Assembly (NCBI RefSeq): GCF_022664435.1
Contig: NZ_JAKREU010000005.1
Location: 186,001 to 250,000 of the forward strand
Direction: 5' to 3'
Length of the DNA: 64,000 nt
Origin: Sphingomonas panni
Lineage (GTDB): Bacteria; Pseudomonadota; Alphaproteobacteria; Sphingomonadales; Sphingomonadaceae
The notes beneath the pieces are model-generated. The model ran no database searches. It was not told where the DNA came from and was given only the letters and a program-made list of their open reading frames with translations. How positions within the stretch are numbered: position 1 is the stretch's first letter; each line of letters begins with the position of its first letter. A program made the translations under genes and the position numbers. Shown piece after piece: positions 63,756 to 64,000 of this stretch.

Positions 63756-64000
63756 ATGAAGGAACCGGATGCCCTGAAGATGCTCTCCGCGCTGGGTCAG
63801 TCGATCCGACTGCGCGTTCTGACCACGTTGGCGCAGGCCGGTTCGGACGGCATGGCCTCCAGCGATCTCGCCGACCTCGTCGGCGTTCCGCGCAACCTCA
63901 TGAGCGCGCATCTGGCGGTGCTGTCCAAGGCGACCCTCGTGACGTCCCGGAAGAGTGGCAGATCGGTGGTCTACGTCATCCACCGGAACGCCCTGATCGG
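63756..64000 (+). CDS. ArsR-family transcriptional regulator (3' end outside window)
   Basis: 81 codons visible. The winged helix-turn-helix reads ALKMLSALGQSIRLRVLTTL, SSDLADLVGVPRNLMSAHLA and VLSKATLVTSRKSGRSVVYV, a standard ArsR/SmtB layout. The usual Cys-Val-Cys metal box is absent from the recognition helix, so it may sense something other than arsenite. ATG at 63756; the gene continues past the right edge. Confidence 0.87.
   Translation, partial: MKEPDALKMLSALGQSIRLRVLTTLAQAGSDGMASSDLADLVGVPRNLMSAHLAVLSKATLVTSRKSGRSVVYVIHRNALI

Overview
The window is GC-rich DNA from an alphaproteobacterium. The protein families, including S8 autotransporters, a VirB-type T4SS and many small secreted proteins, point to a sphingomonad, but no rRNA or tRNA is present to prove it. 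Most genes look chromosomal. The middle third is a mosaic of acquired modules separated by dead transposase fragments.

Layout. 1-4.1 kb: a RapA/DrmD-like SNF2 helicase running off the left edge, coupled to an unknown gene. 4.5-7.2 kb: a four-gene cluster for exported proteins whose first gene, an S8 autotransporter, is reduced to its two ends. 8.1-12.5 kb: a LysR regulator divergent from an operon with an amidohydrolase, a 5-hydroxyisourate hydrolase, a MAPEG protein, a GlcG-like protein and a PuuE-like deacetylase, probably for purine ring or ureide catabolism. 12.8-17 kb: a HemD-like protein, an Lrp regulator divergent from an EamA exporter, and small exported proteins.

17.1-25.3 kb: an island with a truncated tyrosine integrase joined to a truncated PLD-SNF2 helicase, then an OLD-like ATPase/TOPRIM protein and a protein carrying an RNA polymerase alpha-CTD-like domain. 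This is a candidate defence cluster. 25.4-30 kb: a second, intact copy of the exported cluster. Both copies are preceded by the same ~120-nt structured leader with compensatory changes. 30.2-31 kb: a dead IS5-type transposase. 31.2-37.9 kb: an RHS polymorphic toxin with immunity candidates and an orphan toxin tip. 38.3-46.3 kb: a virB2-B3-B4-B6-B8-B9-B10-B11 cluster with a second VirB2-like pilin. 46.6-47.4 kb: a dead IS3-type transposase. 47.4-51.2 kb: a putative restriction-modification-like unit made of a small regulator, a C5 DNA methyltransferase and a MORC-like GHKL ATPase with a PD-(D/E)xK-like end.

51.7-64 kb: ordinary accessory and chromosomal genes, including a META-domain lipoprotein, an FMN-binding glutamate-synthase-like protein, a CDF cation transporter, a TerC protein, Rnk, a three-gene unit with a DnaQ-like exonuclease that has lost catalytic residues, and an ArsR regulator cut by the right edge. 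Three 66-nt mini-ORFs sharing a HAGQL motif and a close upstream promoter-like sequence lie at 14.3, 56.7 and 60.1 kb, two of them about 95-99 nt before a larger gene.
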